A stretch of DNA of 64,000 nt from Blepharisma stoltei. Lineage: Eukaryota > Ciliophora > Heterotrichea > Heterotrichida > Blepharismidae. The notes under the pieces were generated by a model, which was not told the origin of the DNA, did no database searches, and saw nothing but the letters and a program-made list of their open reading frames with translations. Positions 30,788-44,947 of the stretch are shown here, one piece after another; positions within the stretch are counted from its first letter, which is position 1, and each line of letters starts with the position of its first letter. Both the position numbers and the translations under genes were made by a program. The DNA is taken from the NCBI GenBank assembly GCA_914767885.1, contig CAJZBQ010000002.1:1052856-1116855 (forward strand). The letters run 5' to 3'.

Positions 30788-32437
30788 TTAATTAGCGAGA
30801 CTAACCTCATTAATAAAGCTTGGCTGCCCAGTCGAAGCCATGAGCCTCCACCACATATAGTTTCCTTCTAGATCCACTCTTCGCTGTCCTGGCAACGAGT
30901 TTTTTCCTTCTCTCGTCGAAATCATTAAATCAATCGGAATAAAGCAAGCCGCTCCGCCTACACATCCAACGGAAAACCCTGTAAACCCAGCAAAAGTCCC
31001 ATGAACCGCCGCCTGTGCCAATGTTGCGCACAAAACTTTGTCTCCTGAGTTAGCTGGGACCGTCCTGATCATATAAGTAGGATCAATATATTTTAATGTA
31101 ATATTCATATCCCTTTCCTTACAATATTTTACTATCCCGTCCCTCAAATGTTTGCCTATATCATATAAAATCGGGTTGCCTGAGGCATCTGTCCCTGGCA
31201 TTACAAGTTTTTCGTCCTTACAAGACACAGCAGCTCCTTCAGCGACCACTACAACAGCGTGTTTTTTAATTTTAAGCCTTTCCAATATATAGTTATAAAC
31301 CCCATTTGGCCCTGATAGTTCATATTCAGACTCAGGAATTAAGCAGACATTTATATCTTTCCCTACAAATATTTCTTATTTTTTTTAAAAAAATAAATCA
31401 CCCTAATTTAACTTTTTTTTCCATACATTTCTATTAGCAATTGACGCTTGCATAGCAATAAACCCACTATTTCTCCCCATAAGTTTTACAAGCCCTACTC
31501 CATATTCTGCACTATTGGCTTCAATATTTGCTGAGTCAATAGCCCTTTGTGCTTCCTCTACACTCGTGTCAAACCCGAAGCTTTTATCAATGATTGGTAT
31601 ATCATTATCAATAGTTTTAGGAATCCCTGCAATGAAAACTGAAAGGTTTCTCCTTTCCATTTCTTCTACCATTGCATTAATTCCTCTATGTGTCCCATCT
31701 CCTCCTATTATATAAATTTGGTTAAAACCGTGCTCTTCAATAGAGTCAGCTATTTTTTCCAAATTCCAGCCACCTCTAGAAGACTTCAAAATTGTCCCTC
31801 CAAGGGTATGAATGTCTACGACGTCGTGTGGGGTAAGCTTTTTTATGCAGCCTTCAGTATAAAATCCTTGGTAACCATTCCAAATACCATATATTTCGGT
31901 GGTGTCGTAGTTATAGTAAAGCGACATGACGATTTCTCGGATAACCACGTTCAGGCCTGGGCAGAGACCTCCACAGGTAACGATGGCTGCTTTGACGTTT
32001 TTAGGGTTCATGATAATTTCCATTCTAGGGCTGCCTTTTAATAGTAAAATTGACCCTGCAATTGGGCAGGATTCTTCAGAAAAAGCGTTGTCAGCGACTA
32101 AGTAGCCACCAACTTTATTGAAAACTGACTCAGGGAGAAAAGCTCGGCCGGAGTTGATATCTTGTTTAACGCCAGTACCCAAAAGTGGGTTTAAGAAGAC
32201 TTTTCCTTCTGGAGGAGGCAGCATTTTGGGAGCCCTAACACCTTTTGCAGCGTCATTTTCGATTGCTTTTTGTTCGTTAAGGATTTTTTCAAGTCTTTCT
32301 ATTTGACGGACTTGGGAAGTTGTCCTGCGTGTGATTCTTCTGGGCTCGTGACGAGTTTTTCTATAGTGAAGAAGGCTGATAAACCCAAGTGTGGCTGCTC
32401 CTAGGAGCAAGATTTGGTTTCACTTGTCTTTATCCAT
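30788..32437 (-). CDS. Plant-type 6-phosphofructokinase with N-terminal membrane anchor
   Basis: ATG at 32435-32437; 529 aa after removal of the 60-bp IES 31364-31423. Catalyses phosphorylation of fructose 6-phosphate in glycolysis. Diagnostic motifs: [51 protein letters not shown] and CLIPE. GGDGT together with PKTIDND is the combination of the plant ATP-dependent group rather than the GGDD form of PPi enzymes. Unusually, residues 6-24 ([18 protein letters not shown]) form a hydrophobic helix followed by Arg/Lys, suggesting a signal anchor or organelle targeting. TGA in that helix reads as Trp. Confidence 0.9.
31364..31423. other. Short TA-bounded IES (60 bp) in the phosphofructokinase gene
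   Basis: Breaks the conserved stretch between SIANRNV and [10 protein letters not shown]-to-TA excision gives [18 protein letters not shown]. Almost pure A/T interior with stops. Confidence 0.8.
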
Positions 32438-32638
32438 TATTTTATATAACCGAGATTTTTAAGAGAAAAACCAGTAAATTAAATACAAATTAATAAAGAA
32501 AATTTATATAAGCTTAAAAGCATAAATTTCTATTAATTTGTTTTGAAAAAAAGTATCATTTTATAGGAAATATAGATTTTAAATTATTAGCAAAAAGAGA
32601 TAATTAATAGAAAAAGCTATGCAAAAAGCATAATAAAT

Positions 32639-34365
<1,727 letters not shown>

Positions 34366-34372
34366 CTATTAT

Positions 34373-36667
34373 TTAGTGTTTTAAGAAGCATCTCCTCGTC
34401 ATATGTGGTAAGCCTATCCTTTCATGTTTTTCCTTGATCCACTCGTCCCAGTACCCATCTTTATTATCATAATACGTAATGACGCTTGGGATGACCCCAT
34501 CCGGGTTTTCATGATTCCTCTCAAACCAATTCACTCCATAATCTGGAATTTCCCAGTCATAAGTCTCAAACTTATGCCTTTTTTCTGTGATTGTTTCTCC
34601 TAGCATGCTCATCAGTTCTCTTTCTTCTTTGCTCATAGACTGAATTTTTTCCATTTCTTTTTGCTTTCTCGGCAGCGGTTTCAGTTCATTAGGATCTTTG
34701 ACGACCTGTTTATCACCGCTATAATCAACCATATTTTCTCTTTCAATAGAAGTCAGCTTGGTGACGTCAATGTCTTTTCTCCAGCGCATTTCTTCATTTT
34801 CACCAAATTCGTCTTCTTCTGATGCAGACACCTCACTTTCTTCATCAGCGAATTTTTTCTTTTTTTTGGGTTCTTCTGGCTCTCCACTAACTGATCTCTT
34901 TGTCTCTTCCTTAGGTTTTTTGGTTACTTTGGCTTCTTTGGCTTTCTTCTTTTTGCTTTTCCTCGGTTCATCCCATGGATCACCTTCTTCATCTTCATCT
35001 TCTTCTGAGCCTGGCCCATAATCCCGAGTGTCTACGTATTCATAATCTTCGTCTTCTTCTTCTTCTTCTCCTCCTCCTTGTGGGGCGCTGGCAGCTTCTT
35101 CTTTTTTGGCTGTTTCTGCTATTTTTGATTTTTTAACACGATTTTGTTTATCTTTGGCTGGGAATTTCTTTTTTTCATCTTTTTTTGCAGTTGTGGTGGC
35201 TGCTGGGGTGGCTGCTTTGGTTTCTTTGGATTCTTCAGCTTCTTCTTCTTCTTCTTCAGGTCCTTCTGGGAGTGCCGAATCTCGGTCTTCGTCAGTATCA
35301 TAAAATCTGCTTTCCCATTCTTCAATTAAGGACTTTTTGAATTCTTCAGTGTCTGAATCCCAGGCAGGGTCATAATCAACTTGTGGGTTATCAAGGTTCA
35401 AGGTTTCTTTTTTAATAAAATACTCCTGCAAGAACTTGTATTTAGTTTCGTCTCTTGGTGTCAAAAAGTTGCAGAGCTTATTTAAGAAAATTTCTTTATT
35501 TTTCCTGGACATTAAAGGGCGGCATCTGTCTAAAATTAAAGCGACAGAAACGACGAGGCGGTGCTCACGATAGTACCTAGGAAGCATTTCATAGTAATTT
35601 AAGCAGCTTGAATATGAAACTGGTTTCCATGGCTTATTGGGGGTGGGAAATTTTTCGCCTCTGTCGAATCTTTTTTTTAGTTTTAGAGATGTTTCCATTG
35701 CTGGGTAGACGTTCCACCTCTCAAGGGCCCTTGTGATATCTATATAGTTCATTGGCAATTCTTTGGGCACTGGCAAATATTCTTCGTCTTCAAGCACAGA
35801 AATTGCTGTGATGCTGTCTGGGGAAGAGGGTTTTACTATGAAGGTCTCTTCAGGATGATTCATTATATATTCATAAGGCTTGTAATGGGTTGTCATAAAT
35901 GTCTTGAGTATCTCTGGGTGTGTATAGAATTTTCCGATTTGCTCTTTTAAATATATGCCTCCCATCAAGCCAAACTGCTCAAAATATTGTAAAGGCCTTG
36001 GCTGATTTTTAACGTACCACTCAGCCCAATATGAAGGGTCGTCTTCCATGTTTGGTCCAAGAATGGACCCTGGGTATTTGCGCAGATCTATTTTTGGGTC
36101 ATAAATTTCCGCTAATTTGAAATACTGATTAGCAAAAACGTCCCCATTGATCTCATCTGAAAGATATGTTCCGCGGCCTCCTCTGGTGATTTCTTCTTCT
36201 CCATCATAGCTGCCAATGGTTCTTTCCAATGATAATTGTGACTTATGCTGACGTATCCAAGAACGGATTTCATTGCTAGACATGTGCTCCCCATGGTTTT
36301 CGATTTCTTCCCAATGAAGACCACGTGGGCCTGGCTCCAACATCTTATCGGCGTATTTGTTCAATTCTTTAGTCCTCGATTCAAGATATTGTCTGGCTGT
36401 GTTCCATTCTTTTTCGACTGGGACCAGAACTTCAGGAAGCTTTATTTCATTGGGCTTGATAGACGCAAAATACTCGCGTGATTCATCTCGGTAGGGTGGG
36501 ATGTATTCATTGTCGGCGAGCTTGATTTTTTTCTTTTTCTTTGATGAATCGACAGGGGGAATGTCGATTTTGACAGCTTGAGGCTTGAGTTTAGTGCCTA
36601 AAGATTCTAAGGTTTGTTGAGTAAAACTCGAGCTGCTTCTTTTCAATATAAATATTGCTCTCAACAT
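34373..36667 (-). CDS. Large acidic/lysine-rich protein with mitochondrial-type presequence (764 aa)
   Basis: One uninterrupted frame, no IES. The N-terminus (MLRAIFILKRSSSSFTQQ) is basic and hydroxylated with no acidic residue, as in mitochondrial presequences. The first 430 residues are globular-looking and rich in Trp, Tyr and Pro. Residues about 450-620 alternate Glu/Asp and Lys blocks. The last 120 residues are again globular (YDWEIPDYGVNWFERN, TYYDNKDGYWDEWIKEKH). I do not recognise the family. Ciliate mitoribosomes have many such large lineage-specific subunits, so that is one possibility, but it is inference only. It lies tail-to-tail with RUVBL1, eight bases apart. Confidence 0.8.
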   Translation of the reverse strand: MLRAIFILKRSSSSFTQQTLESLGTKLKPQAVKIDIPPVDSSKKKKKIKLADNEYIPPYRDESREYFASIKPNEIKLPEVLVPVEKEWNTARQYLESRTKELNKYADKMLEPGPRGLHWEEIENHGEHMSSNEIRSWIRQHKSQLSLERTIGSYDGEEEITRGGRGTYLSDEINGDVFANQYFKLAEIYDPKIDLRKYPGSILGPNMEDDPSYWAEWYVKNQPRPLQYFEQFGLMGGIYLKEQIGKFYTHPEILKTFMTTHYKPYEYIMNHPEETFIVKPSSPDSITAISVLEDEEYLPVPKELPMNYIDITRALERWNVYPAMETSLKLKKRFDRGEKFPTPNKPWKPVSYSSCLNYYEMLPRYYREHRLVVSVALILDRCRPLMSRKNKEIFLNKLCNFLTPRDETKYKFLQEYFIKKETLNLDNPQVDYDPAWDSDTEEFKKSLIEEWESRFYDTDEDRDSALPEGPEEEEEEAEESKETKAATPAATTTAKKDEKKKFPAKDKQNRVKKSKIAETAKKEEAASAPQGGGEEEEEDEDYEYVDTRDYGPGSEEDEDEEGDPWDEPRKSKKKKAKEAKVTKKPKEETKRSVSGEPEEPKKKKKFADEESEVSASEEDEFGENEEMRWRKDIDVTKLTSIERENMVDYSGDKQVVKDPNELKPLPRKQKEMEKIQSMSKEERELMSMLGETITEKRHKFETYDWEIPDYGVNWFERNHENPDGVIPSVITYYDNKDGYWDEWIKEKHERIGLPHMTRRCFLKH

Positions 36668-36714
36668 TTATATGCTTATTTAAAGAAATTCATAATGAGT
36701 TATGGTTAAATTTA

Positions 36715-39700
36715 CTATTTTTCTGAACTCTGCAGCTGTTTTAACAAGTACTGTGATTCAACTGGCCCAGTGTGCAGAATTAAATTCCTAAACAAAGAAT
36801 CTTCTCTATTACCTAGCTCATAAGGAGTTCCAATTTCTTTGCAAGACCCACTTTCCATCACAATTATAAGATCAGTATCTATAATTGTCCTCAGCCTATG
36901 AGCAATAATCAATAGTGTACTTGTTTTGAATTTTTTTCTTATTTGTGTCTGTATAAATCTATCAGTTTCTGGGTCAACATTGGCGGTGGCTTCGTCCATC
37001 ATGATGATTTTATTTTTCCTTATCAAAGCTCTTGCAAGACAAACCAGCTGCTTTTGGCCTGTCGATAAATTCCCGCCTTCTCCAATCAAAGAGGTTTCTA
37101 GTCCTTTCGAAAAAGAAGACAGAAGGCTTGATAGGCGGGTTTGCTCAATAACAGAAATTATTTCTTCATCAGAATGCTCACGGAAAGGGTCAAGATTGTC
37201 ACGAAAACTGGCTAGAAAAATGGTTGGGGTCTGAGGGATTACTGACATTTGTTTGCGCAGCTGATGAAGGCCTGATTTCATATAGTCTTGGCTGTCAATA
37301 AGAATGGTGCCGTTACAAGGGTTGACAAGGCGGAAGAGGATTTGCATTATAGACGATTTTCCAGCTCCTGTCCTGCCGACAATGCCGACTTTTTGGCCAG
37401 GCTCGATTGTAAAACTAAGGTTTTGGAGGACGAGGGGGAAGTTTTCTTGGTATCTCATTGATAAATCTTTTATTTCGATTTTACCTTGACTTATTACAAA
37501 ATTTTCATTATTTTCGAAAACTCCTTCTTCCTCTATGTTTGCGTATTCAAGAATTCTTTGAGGAGAAGCCATCAAATTATCAGTCTCTATAAGTGTAAAT
37601 ACCCAGTAAGAAATATACCCAGTCGCAGATATTGATAATGAGATTGTCATAGCTGCTAGGCTTGGGTCAATATAATCTCTATAAAGCACAATAATAACCA
37701 CATTAAAAATAGCTACTACAAAGGATCCTAGTTCTACGTATGACTGGTAAAACCTAAGTACCAGCCAATACCCGAGTGTCGCTTTTGAGTTCAGTGTGAT
37801 TGCATTTTTCATGTCATTTATAAACTTTTTTTGAAGGTTCAATGACCTTATAGTGATTACACCATGCACCGAAGAATTGCAGATAGACAGAATAGGACTT
37901 TTAGTGACCAGCTCAATTCTCCTTAAATCCTTTGTAATTGGTGCCAGCTTTTTGGCTAAAATTGTCACATATATAAAAAAAATCAATATGACCCCTATAT
38001 TAGGTGGCGCTATGATGGCCAAAAGAATTAAGTTTCCCCATAGATAAGTTGTAGCGACAACCAGCTCAAAAGTGGTGGACGACAGCATTTCGTCCATTAA
38101 TAGAGTGTCTTTAGAAAACCTATTTATCAGTCTCCCAAATGGATTTTTGTCAAAAAATGAGACTTTTGTTTTGGTTATGCTTTCTAAGCCTTCATTATGG
38201 ATTCTTTTAGCACCTCTAAGCATACCATAGCCAAATAAGACTGACCTAGTAAAGGTAGCAACATAGGTGCAGCCAATTATAATGAAATAAACCCAAACAT
38301 AAAAAGGATCTTTTTGGTCATCAGCGTCACATCATATTGCAAGCCATCAGCTGACTGCTGTCATACAAGCTTGGTTGGCTAATAATAAAAAAATTGCAAG
38401 AATAAATAAAAACCAGCCAAACGCAAGCTTAAAAAATTTGTAATAAATTTTAAAAGGGACTTTTCCAGATGCTCTTTCTTCTTCTTGTATTAATAAATTG
38501 TCTTTTTCATTTTCTTTTGTTTCTGCTTCTTTTATTTTCACTTCTCCATTTTCTGATTCTTTTTCTTTGTCGTCATTTAGCAAATGCCCAATAACGTCTT
38601 TGATTTCTTCATTTTTTTGCAATTCTTGGTAATTTCCACAGAATACTTGGTTTCCTTCAAAAAGCACCAAAATTTTATCAGCTTCAGGAATTAAATGCAC
38701 CTGATGGGTTGCGAGAATGACAGTTTTATTTTTTAGGAAATCTTTAATACAATAATTAAAGATGTGAGTGCTTACTTCTGCATCTACAGCACTGAGAGGG
38801 TCATCTAATAAGATGATATCGCGATTGGTATAAACGGCTCTTGCTAAGCTAATTCTTGCTTTTTGGCCGCCACTTAAGGTGATTCCTCTGTCTCCTACCA
38901 TGGTGTTGTCACCAAATTTGAAATTTTCGAGATCCCTCTCTAATGCGCATGCAAAAATCACTTTTCTATATAAAGATTCATCAAAGTCCAAGCCCATTAA
39001 AATATTTTCTCTTATTGTCCCTGAAATAATCCAAGGATCGCCTTCACAATAAGAAATACTCCCATTGAACCCAATTTTTCCACTGGTTAATGAGATTTCT
39101 TGGAGTATCCCCATAAATAAACTGCTTTTTCCACAGCCAACAGGACCTACCACAATTAAAAGGTTTCCATTTTTGAGCTTGAAATTCACATTATTTAAGG
39201 AAAATGCATTTGAATTTTGGTTCTCAATCAGCCCTTTTTCTGTTTCTAAATTATATTTATTTGTCGATTCAGCTGCTATTTTCCCTTTATTATCGCCTCA
39301 TACAAAATTTGCATCTTTTACAGTAATCATATGGTTTTTTGTCAATTTATAAATATTTTCTTCTTTATTTTTCATCAGTAAAGTATTTGTGACTCTTTTC
39401 ATAAACATTGCAATCAAAAATGTCATTATAACTGCATGAAGCCCAGCTCCCGTCACAAGAACATTCGTCATCATAAAAATCGAAAGCGAGGCAAAAACAA
39501 CGCCATTTTCCATTGTATTTCCTAGGTAAACGTATATCAAAAATGTGATTACTGTGCATAAGCCTACAGATCCATTCCCAAACATAGTGCTCAAAGAGTG
39601 GACTTTGAGCTTATTTATCATCTGTTTTATTTCTGCTGATCTTTCTTCAAAAATTAAATTTAAGTATGGATGCTCCCAGCCATAAAGCTTGACAATTCTT

Positions 39701-40521
39701 ATCCCTTCTATTAAATTAGATATCATTTTTACTCTTCGGTCGCTATGAAATGCTGCTTTTCCTCTGAATTTTCCAGTTATAGAGCCAGCTATCATAATTA
39801 TAGGTAAATGAAAAACTAAAATAATCAAGCCGATAATGCCAGCTGGCCCAAGTAAAATACCAATAATGATAAAAGCTCCGATAAAAAAGGTAGGAATTGA
39901 CAATGAATAGATGAATAGTAATAGACCATCCAAAAAGTCTACTTCAGATGCTATTACATTTGATATATTTCCTCGGGCGTTACCTTTCGTCATAACTAAG
40001 TTCGATGTGCTTAGAACCTTTCTATAAACAAGTGTTGGAATTATCCATTTCAGTCTCAAACTTTGCAAATTAATACGAAAAAATGCTAAATTGTTTAAAA
40101 AATATGCAATAAGTGAGACTGCTGCAAATGCAAGCACATATAGTGCTCCAGCATAGGAATCATAGCTGCTGTCTTTAATGAATCTGATTAAAAATATCAC
40201 TAAAATGGCTTGGATAAGTCCGAGATTCCAGCTGATAATTCCTGGTAAGCAGCTTTTTAATATATCTCAGCCAACCACTCTTATCACAACTTTTAAAAAA
40301 CTTGGTTTTGGTCTTTTTGATTCTTTTTCTCATTCATTCTCGAAAAGTAAGACAGCTTTGTCTATTTCTACTCTTTCGGGGATTTCCAGCATATTTGTGA
40401 GACCTGGCTTGCTTAGTTTTCAGTGTCGGATTGGGTTGAAAGCTCATGCTAAATTGAGGTCTTTGAAGATGTTGGACTTGTCGTAAGAAAAAGCCGGTGA
40501 ATCCTTTACAATATCGTCCAT
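36715..40521 (-). CDS. ABCC/MRP-type ABC transporter
   Basis: ATG 40519-40521 to TAG 36715: 1268 aa in one frame once TGA is read as Trp at about ten positions; no IES. Order: TMD1, NBD1 (Walker A GPVGCGKSS, signature LSGGQKARISLARAVY, Walker B IILLDDPLSAVDA), a charged linker, TMD2, NBD2 (GRTGAGKSS, signature LSTGQKQLVCLARAL, Walker B KIIMMDEATANVDPET). This is the short MRP layout without TMD0. Such proteins export organic anions and glutathione conjugates across the plasma or vacuolar membrane. NBD1 has Asp after Walker B where NBD2 has Glu, the usual asymmetry of this subfamily. Confidence 0.93.
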
Positions 40522-40868
40522 ATTAATTCTGCTAAGTTTCAGAGATAAGCCTAATAAAATATGCTAAATTAATTAAAGAAACAATTGCTAAATAATTATG
40601 AATTTGATAGAATTTATCATTAATTTTTTTTAGTACATTTAAATCGAAAAACTCATGCAAGAACAAAAAATTAAAGCTTTTTTACCCATTTTATCACTTA
40701 AAATGTTAAAGAGGATGCTCTGTTTAAAAACGAAGAGCTCAGCTATATGTTTCTTTATTTAAAAATTTACTATATGTCCAACAATTATATACTGAGGTTT
40801 TATATCTGCGTTAAAATTATAATTTTTATTTTATAAAAAGCCTGATTTTTATTGTTGAATAAATAAAA
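40522..40868. other. Divergent intergenic region, ABC transporter and monooxygenase
   Basis: About 350 bp of AT-rich sequence between two divergent genes; presumably holds both promoters, but no motif is recognised. Confidence 0.55.
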
Positions 40869-42506
40869 ATGAAAAAAGCCCTTGGCTTAGCTTTTTTATT
40901 ACCTTCTATAGGAGCTGGATATTATCTATTTTCCAAAAGAACTCTTCCAGAGCCTACTGGAAAACCATATCAGGAGCTTCCAAAAGCTTCTTATGAAGAC
41001 CACCCCAATAAGCATATAATCTCGAAAATCCCCAAAACAATCGGAATTATCGGTGCCGGTATGAGCGGCCTTATAAGCGCCAAAACCTTTAGAACTCAAG
41101 GCTATGAAGTAGAAGTTATCGAAAAACGTCCAGGACCTGGAGGAGTCTGATACGAAAATTTTGATAATTCTGGCTTGCAAGGTACAAAAGATACTTATTT
41201 TTTGCCAGACTACCCTTTTCCAGATAATTACCCACCATTTCCAAGGCGTCAACAAATAAAGGACTGAATTGATGGGTTAGTTAAAAAATTCGATTTATCG
41301 CCATTAATAAAGTTCAATACAGAGGTAAAATCAGTTACACAAAATCCAGATGAAACTTGAAAATTAACATTTAAGGATGGGACGTCAAAAAATTATGATT
41401 TTCTGGTGGTTTGTTCGGGATTTAATGATATTCCAAAAATTCCTCAATATAAAGGTCAGGAAAATTTTAAAGGAAAGATTTTATACTTTTTTGTTAAAAT
41501 TATACAGAGTAAAAATAGGATTATGGGATTAAAAATATTGATATTTATTATTTAATAAGGAATACATAGCAGTGAATTTATTAATGCAAAAGTACATTGC
41601 CAAGGCAAAAAAGTTATTGTTATAGGAGCTGGAAAAAGTGCATTTGATATTATGTCAACTTCAGTTGACTATGGTGGTGAGGTGCTCGGGCTTGTAAGGA
41701 AAATCGGGTATGCATATCCAGTTAACCCAAAACCATATGGAATCCCATTTGAATTTACGACATATTCAAGGCTTGCATATCTCTGTGGAATCATATATGA
41801 CCCAGAAAGCAGTTTTATTCATAAATATTTCGGCTTCATTGAATATTTATGACTAAAATTTGTCCATCTCCAATTAAGATATGGAATAATCAAAGAGCTT
41901 GAGCCTGATGAAAAAGATTTGCACTTCTTAGAAACTGCTGGAATAAGAGATCCGCCAGTCCAAAAGAAAATTGCTGATGGGAAAATCAAACTTATGAGGG
42001 GAGAAATCGAGGAAATCAAAGAAAATGGAATAATGGTAAAAGGGAAACTTATAGAGTGTGACACCATTGTATTTGCAACAGGCTTCAAGCCAAATTATTA
42101 TGTAAAACAAAAAGAAAACGACGGGTTTTGGCTATATAGAGATGTATTAGTCCCTGGAGTAAGGAATGTAGCAATTGTAGGAGCTTTTATAACAACTTAC
42201 ACAAATTTATGAAGTAATATACAAGCTTTATGGCTCGTCGATATTCTAAGAGGGAGTTTCAAGGTTGCTTCTATAGAAGAAATGAATAAGGACATTGACA
42301 AGAAAAAGAAAATCATGTTTAAATACTACGAGAACTATAAAGGCGACCCAATTTATATCAGTTCTCAGCCGTTTTCACCATTTATTATTGATGAATATCT
42401 AAATGATCTCAAAATTCAAACCGTTAGAGACGATACAATGTATAAGCATTGGTTCAAAGCTTTTGATATCAATAACTATAAAACAGTCGTCACGCATCAT
42501 ATTTAA
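40869..42506 (+). CDS. Flavin-containing monooxygenase-like protein
   Basis: 518 aa after removing the 81-bp IES 41482-41562. An N-terminal hydrophobic segment (LGLAFLLPSIGAGYYLF) suggests a membrane anchor. FAD site IGIIGAGMSGLISAKTF, then GPGGVWYEN in which TGA 41148-41150 supplies the conserved Trp; NADPH site VIVIGAGKSAFDI; and the FMO-type FATGF. Several further TGA codons are Trp. Such enzymes oxidise soft nucleophiles or carry out Baeyer-Villiger chemistry using NADPH and O2. Substrate unknown. The Trp codon here is strong evidence for the genetic code. Confidence 0.9.
41482..41562. other. Short TA-bounded IES (81 bp) in the monooxygenase gene
   Basis: Excision leaving one TA joins FKGKIL to HSSEFINAKV, the HSS motif expected in this family. 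Interior AT-rich with stops. Confidence 0.85.
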
Positions 42507-42549
42507 TTAGCAAGTTACCATAATAATTGTGATTATATTAAATTAATTT

Positions 42550-44673
42550 TTAATTTTTTTGACTTGCAATGTAGTCTAAATAATCCATTTCACTCTGAGA
42601 AAGTGATTGCTTACAGCTAGGGCAGATAGTAAGTGGCTTCTTTACTTTGGAAGCAAATTTTGATATGCAGTTCCAGCAAATATTCTTTTTGCATTTGGAA
42701 GAATGTTCAAAATATAATTCTTCAGTGATAATATTTGTACAATTTATGCACCAAGGCAAATACGAATCAATATTTATGGATTGAGAGACATTCTGAGAAG
42801 GGTTTGAGTAAGGATTTTTTGTATTTTCTAAGGGTGTTAGTGGAGGAGGCTTTGAGTAAAAGCTTGGGATTTGTAGGGATTGTGATGGAAGCTCATATCT
42901 AGCTGGCTGAGGTGGAAGATTTTGATATGTGCTTTTCGAATTTTCCATAGGTATAAATGAAGGCTGCGGGTTAAGGTTTGGCCTTTGAGGGGCTTGAGAA
43001 TGAAATTCATAAGAAACTGGCTGATAGGATGAGTTTGACACTTTTTGGCTTTGATTTTGATATGTTGGAACAGACGAATTGAATGGAACCTGTGATTGAT
43101 TTAGGACTTGAGCTTGTGAATTAAAAGCAGGAACTTGAGAATTCATATTTGGTAAGAATGGTCTTGGGATAACATTCACAATTTCATCTCCTTTTTGGAG
43201 ATTTATCGGATTTATCGGTTTATTTACAGCATAAAAATTAGACTGAGGATTATCTAATCTGGGCTGAGGATTTATTGGATTTATCTGATTGTTTACAGCA
43301 TAAAGATTAGACTGAGGGTTATCTAATCTGGGCGGCTGAGGATTTATTGGATTTATCTGATTGTTTCCAGCATAAAAATTAGGCAGAGGATTATCAAATT
43401 TTGATGGCTGAGGAGCGATTGGATTCTCCTGAATACTTCCAGCATAGATGTCAGGCCTAGAATTCTCTGCTTTAAATGCCTGGTTGACATTATATGTATA
43501 AAATTTTGGTAGCTTATTTCTATCGATTTGGTTTTCTTCAGCCTGCAATGGGGCATCATACTCGTTTTTAGAAGGGAAGAAATTTGGCTTATTTATGTTT
43601 TCTTGAGGTGGAATCTTTAATTTCACCTCAGATTTCCTTAGAGGCTGGGCTTGAATATTATCATTAGGGCCAGAATCATTATATCTGGATTTCGTAGGTA
43701 TTTGTAAGCTATCGTTAGGGAGATTTACAGATGATGGACTGCTGAAGTCAGGGAATTGAATGCTATCATTAGGAAGCTTAAAAGATGCAGGATTTCCAAA
43801 TTGATTTGTCGTTTTTTTGCTATCTTCTTTTTGGGCTGGCAACTTTGGAAAATTTAATGTGGTTTGTGCTAAGTGATCTGGAACTTGTGTCACATTTACT
43901 GCTGCTTCTTTATTAGGCTCTTTTTTCCCAATTATTTCAGCTTGCTCAATGTTTATAGCGACTTTTTCATTTGCCTCTTTATCAGTTTTTCTCACAGTTA
44001 CATTTGGTATCTCAATATCCATATCATCAGGGTGTTTAGGCTCCTTTGGGGTAATTTTTATAGAATCCTGATTTTTGGATTCTTCAATCCCTTCTAGGGT
44101 ATCAGACTTGCTTTTCTTTTTCTCCTCTTCTAATTTTCATCTGCTTTCTTTTTCATTTTTCTTTTCTTCGTCAAATTTCCCTTTATTTTTATTTTCTTTC
44201 ACTTTAGCATTACTCTTTTCTTCTTCGGCTTGGCTATCAAGCTTGGCTATTTCTTTTGCCAAAAGGATGCGATTCTTTTTCAATTCCTCAGACCAGTGGC
44301 CAAGTAGCTCTAAAACCAAAATCATTAAATCAATGGCTCTATAAATTTCAAAGAGGTCTAAGGGCTGCTGGTGCGCCCATTCGTTTCTATAGGCTTTGAT
44401 GGCCTTTATAAAAGTTATATGAGATTTTTTCCCGAACTTGTTTTCATTGAATTTCATGGCTTTCGACCATAAAAGAGTCAGCAGCTGAGTCAAGTCTCAA
44501 GTCTTTAAGTCATTCATTTTAGATTTCTCAAAGCCTTTAGGACGTGCATCATAAACTTCGTTGCAATTCATTCATTTTGGTCCATGCAACTCCTCAAAGT
44601 CAATGCTAATAATTTCAGCTAATTTGTCCCGAAAAGCTATAAGGGAGTCTTGAAAAATTTGCTCCTTAGACAT
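42550..44673 (-). CDS. HEPN (Swt1-like) domain plus C-terminal RING-type zinc finger
   Basis: 707 aa from ATG 44671-44673, with three TGA codons read as Trp. Residues about 60-130 form a helical domain with YRNEWAHQQPLDLFEIYRAI, fitting the R-x4-H motif of HEPN RNases and the NxWAH signature of Swt1-like HEPN modules. A Lys/Glu-rich helix follows, then about 380 residues rich in Pro, Asn and Gln with at least four copies of an INPQP-LDNPQ-FYAVN repeat. The end has CINC, CKKNICWNC and CPSC, spaced like a RING/treble-clef finger. Likely roles are RNA cleavage or binding joined to ubiquitin ligation; not established. Confidence 0.75.
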
Positions 44674-44947
44674 TTTCTTTAAAATATATGCAGAATTTAA
44701 TTTGGGAATTAGCTTTAGGATAAAGCATCAAAAAAATATTTATAAGTATAAATCTACTTTTTTCCTATTGAGAAAAATATTATGATTATTAAAGCTCTAT
44801 TGTATTTTAATTATTCTTCAACAAAAATATAATTCTTTTGTTAGATTCTAAGAACAGCCCTCAATATTTAAATTTCCCAAGAGAATTATTTTCATCTCCA
44901 TTGGCATATTTCTTTTAAAGATATTCATCAACTATTACTTCAAAATA

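Noticed and set aside
34758-35329. Ser/Phe-rich frames opposite the acidic protein
   Set aside because: Antisense shadows of the Glu/Lys blocks of the 764-aa gene.
37000-43000. Assigning frame breaks at TGA as pseudogene stops
   Set aside because: The TGA codons fall at conserved Trp positions in the ABC transporter and monooxygenase; they are sense codons here.
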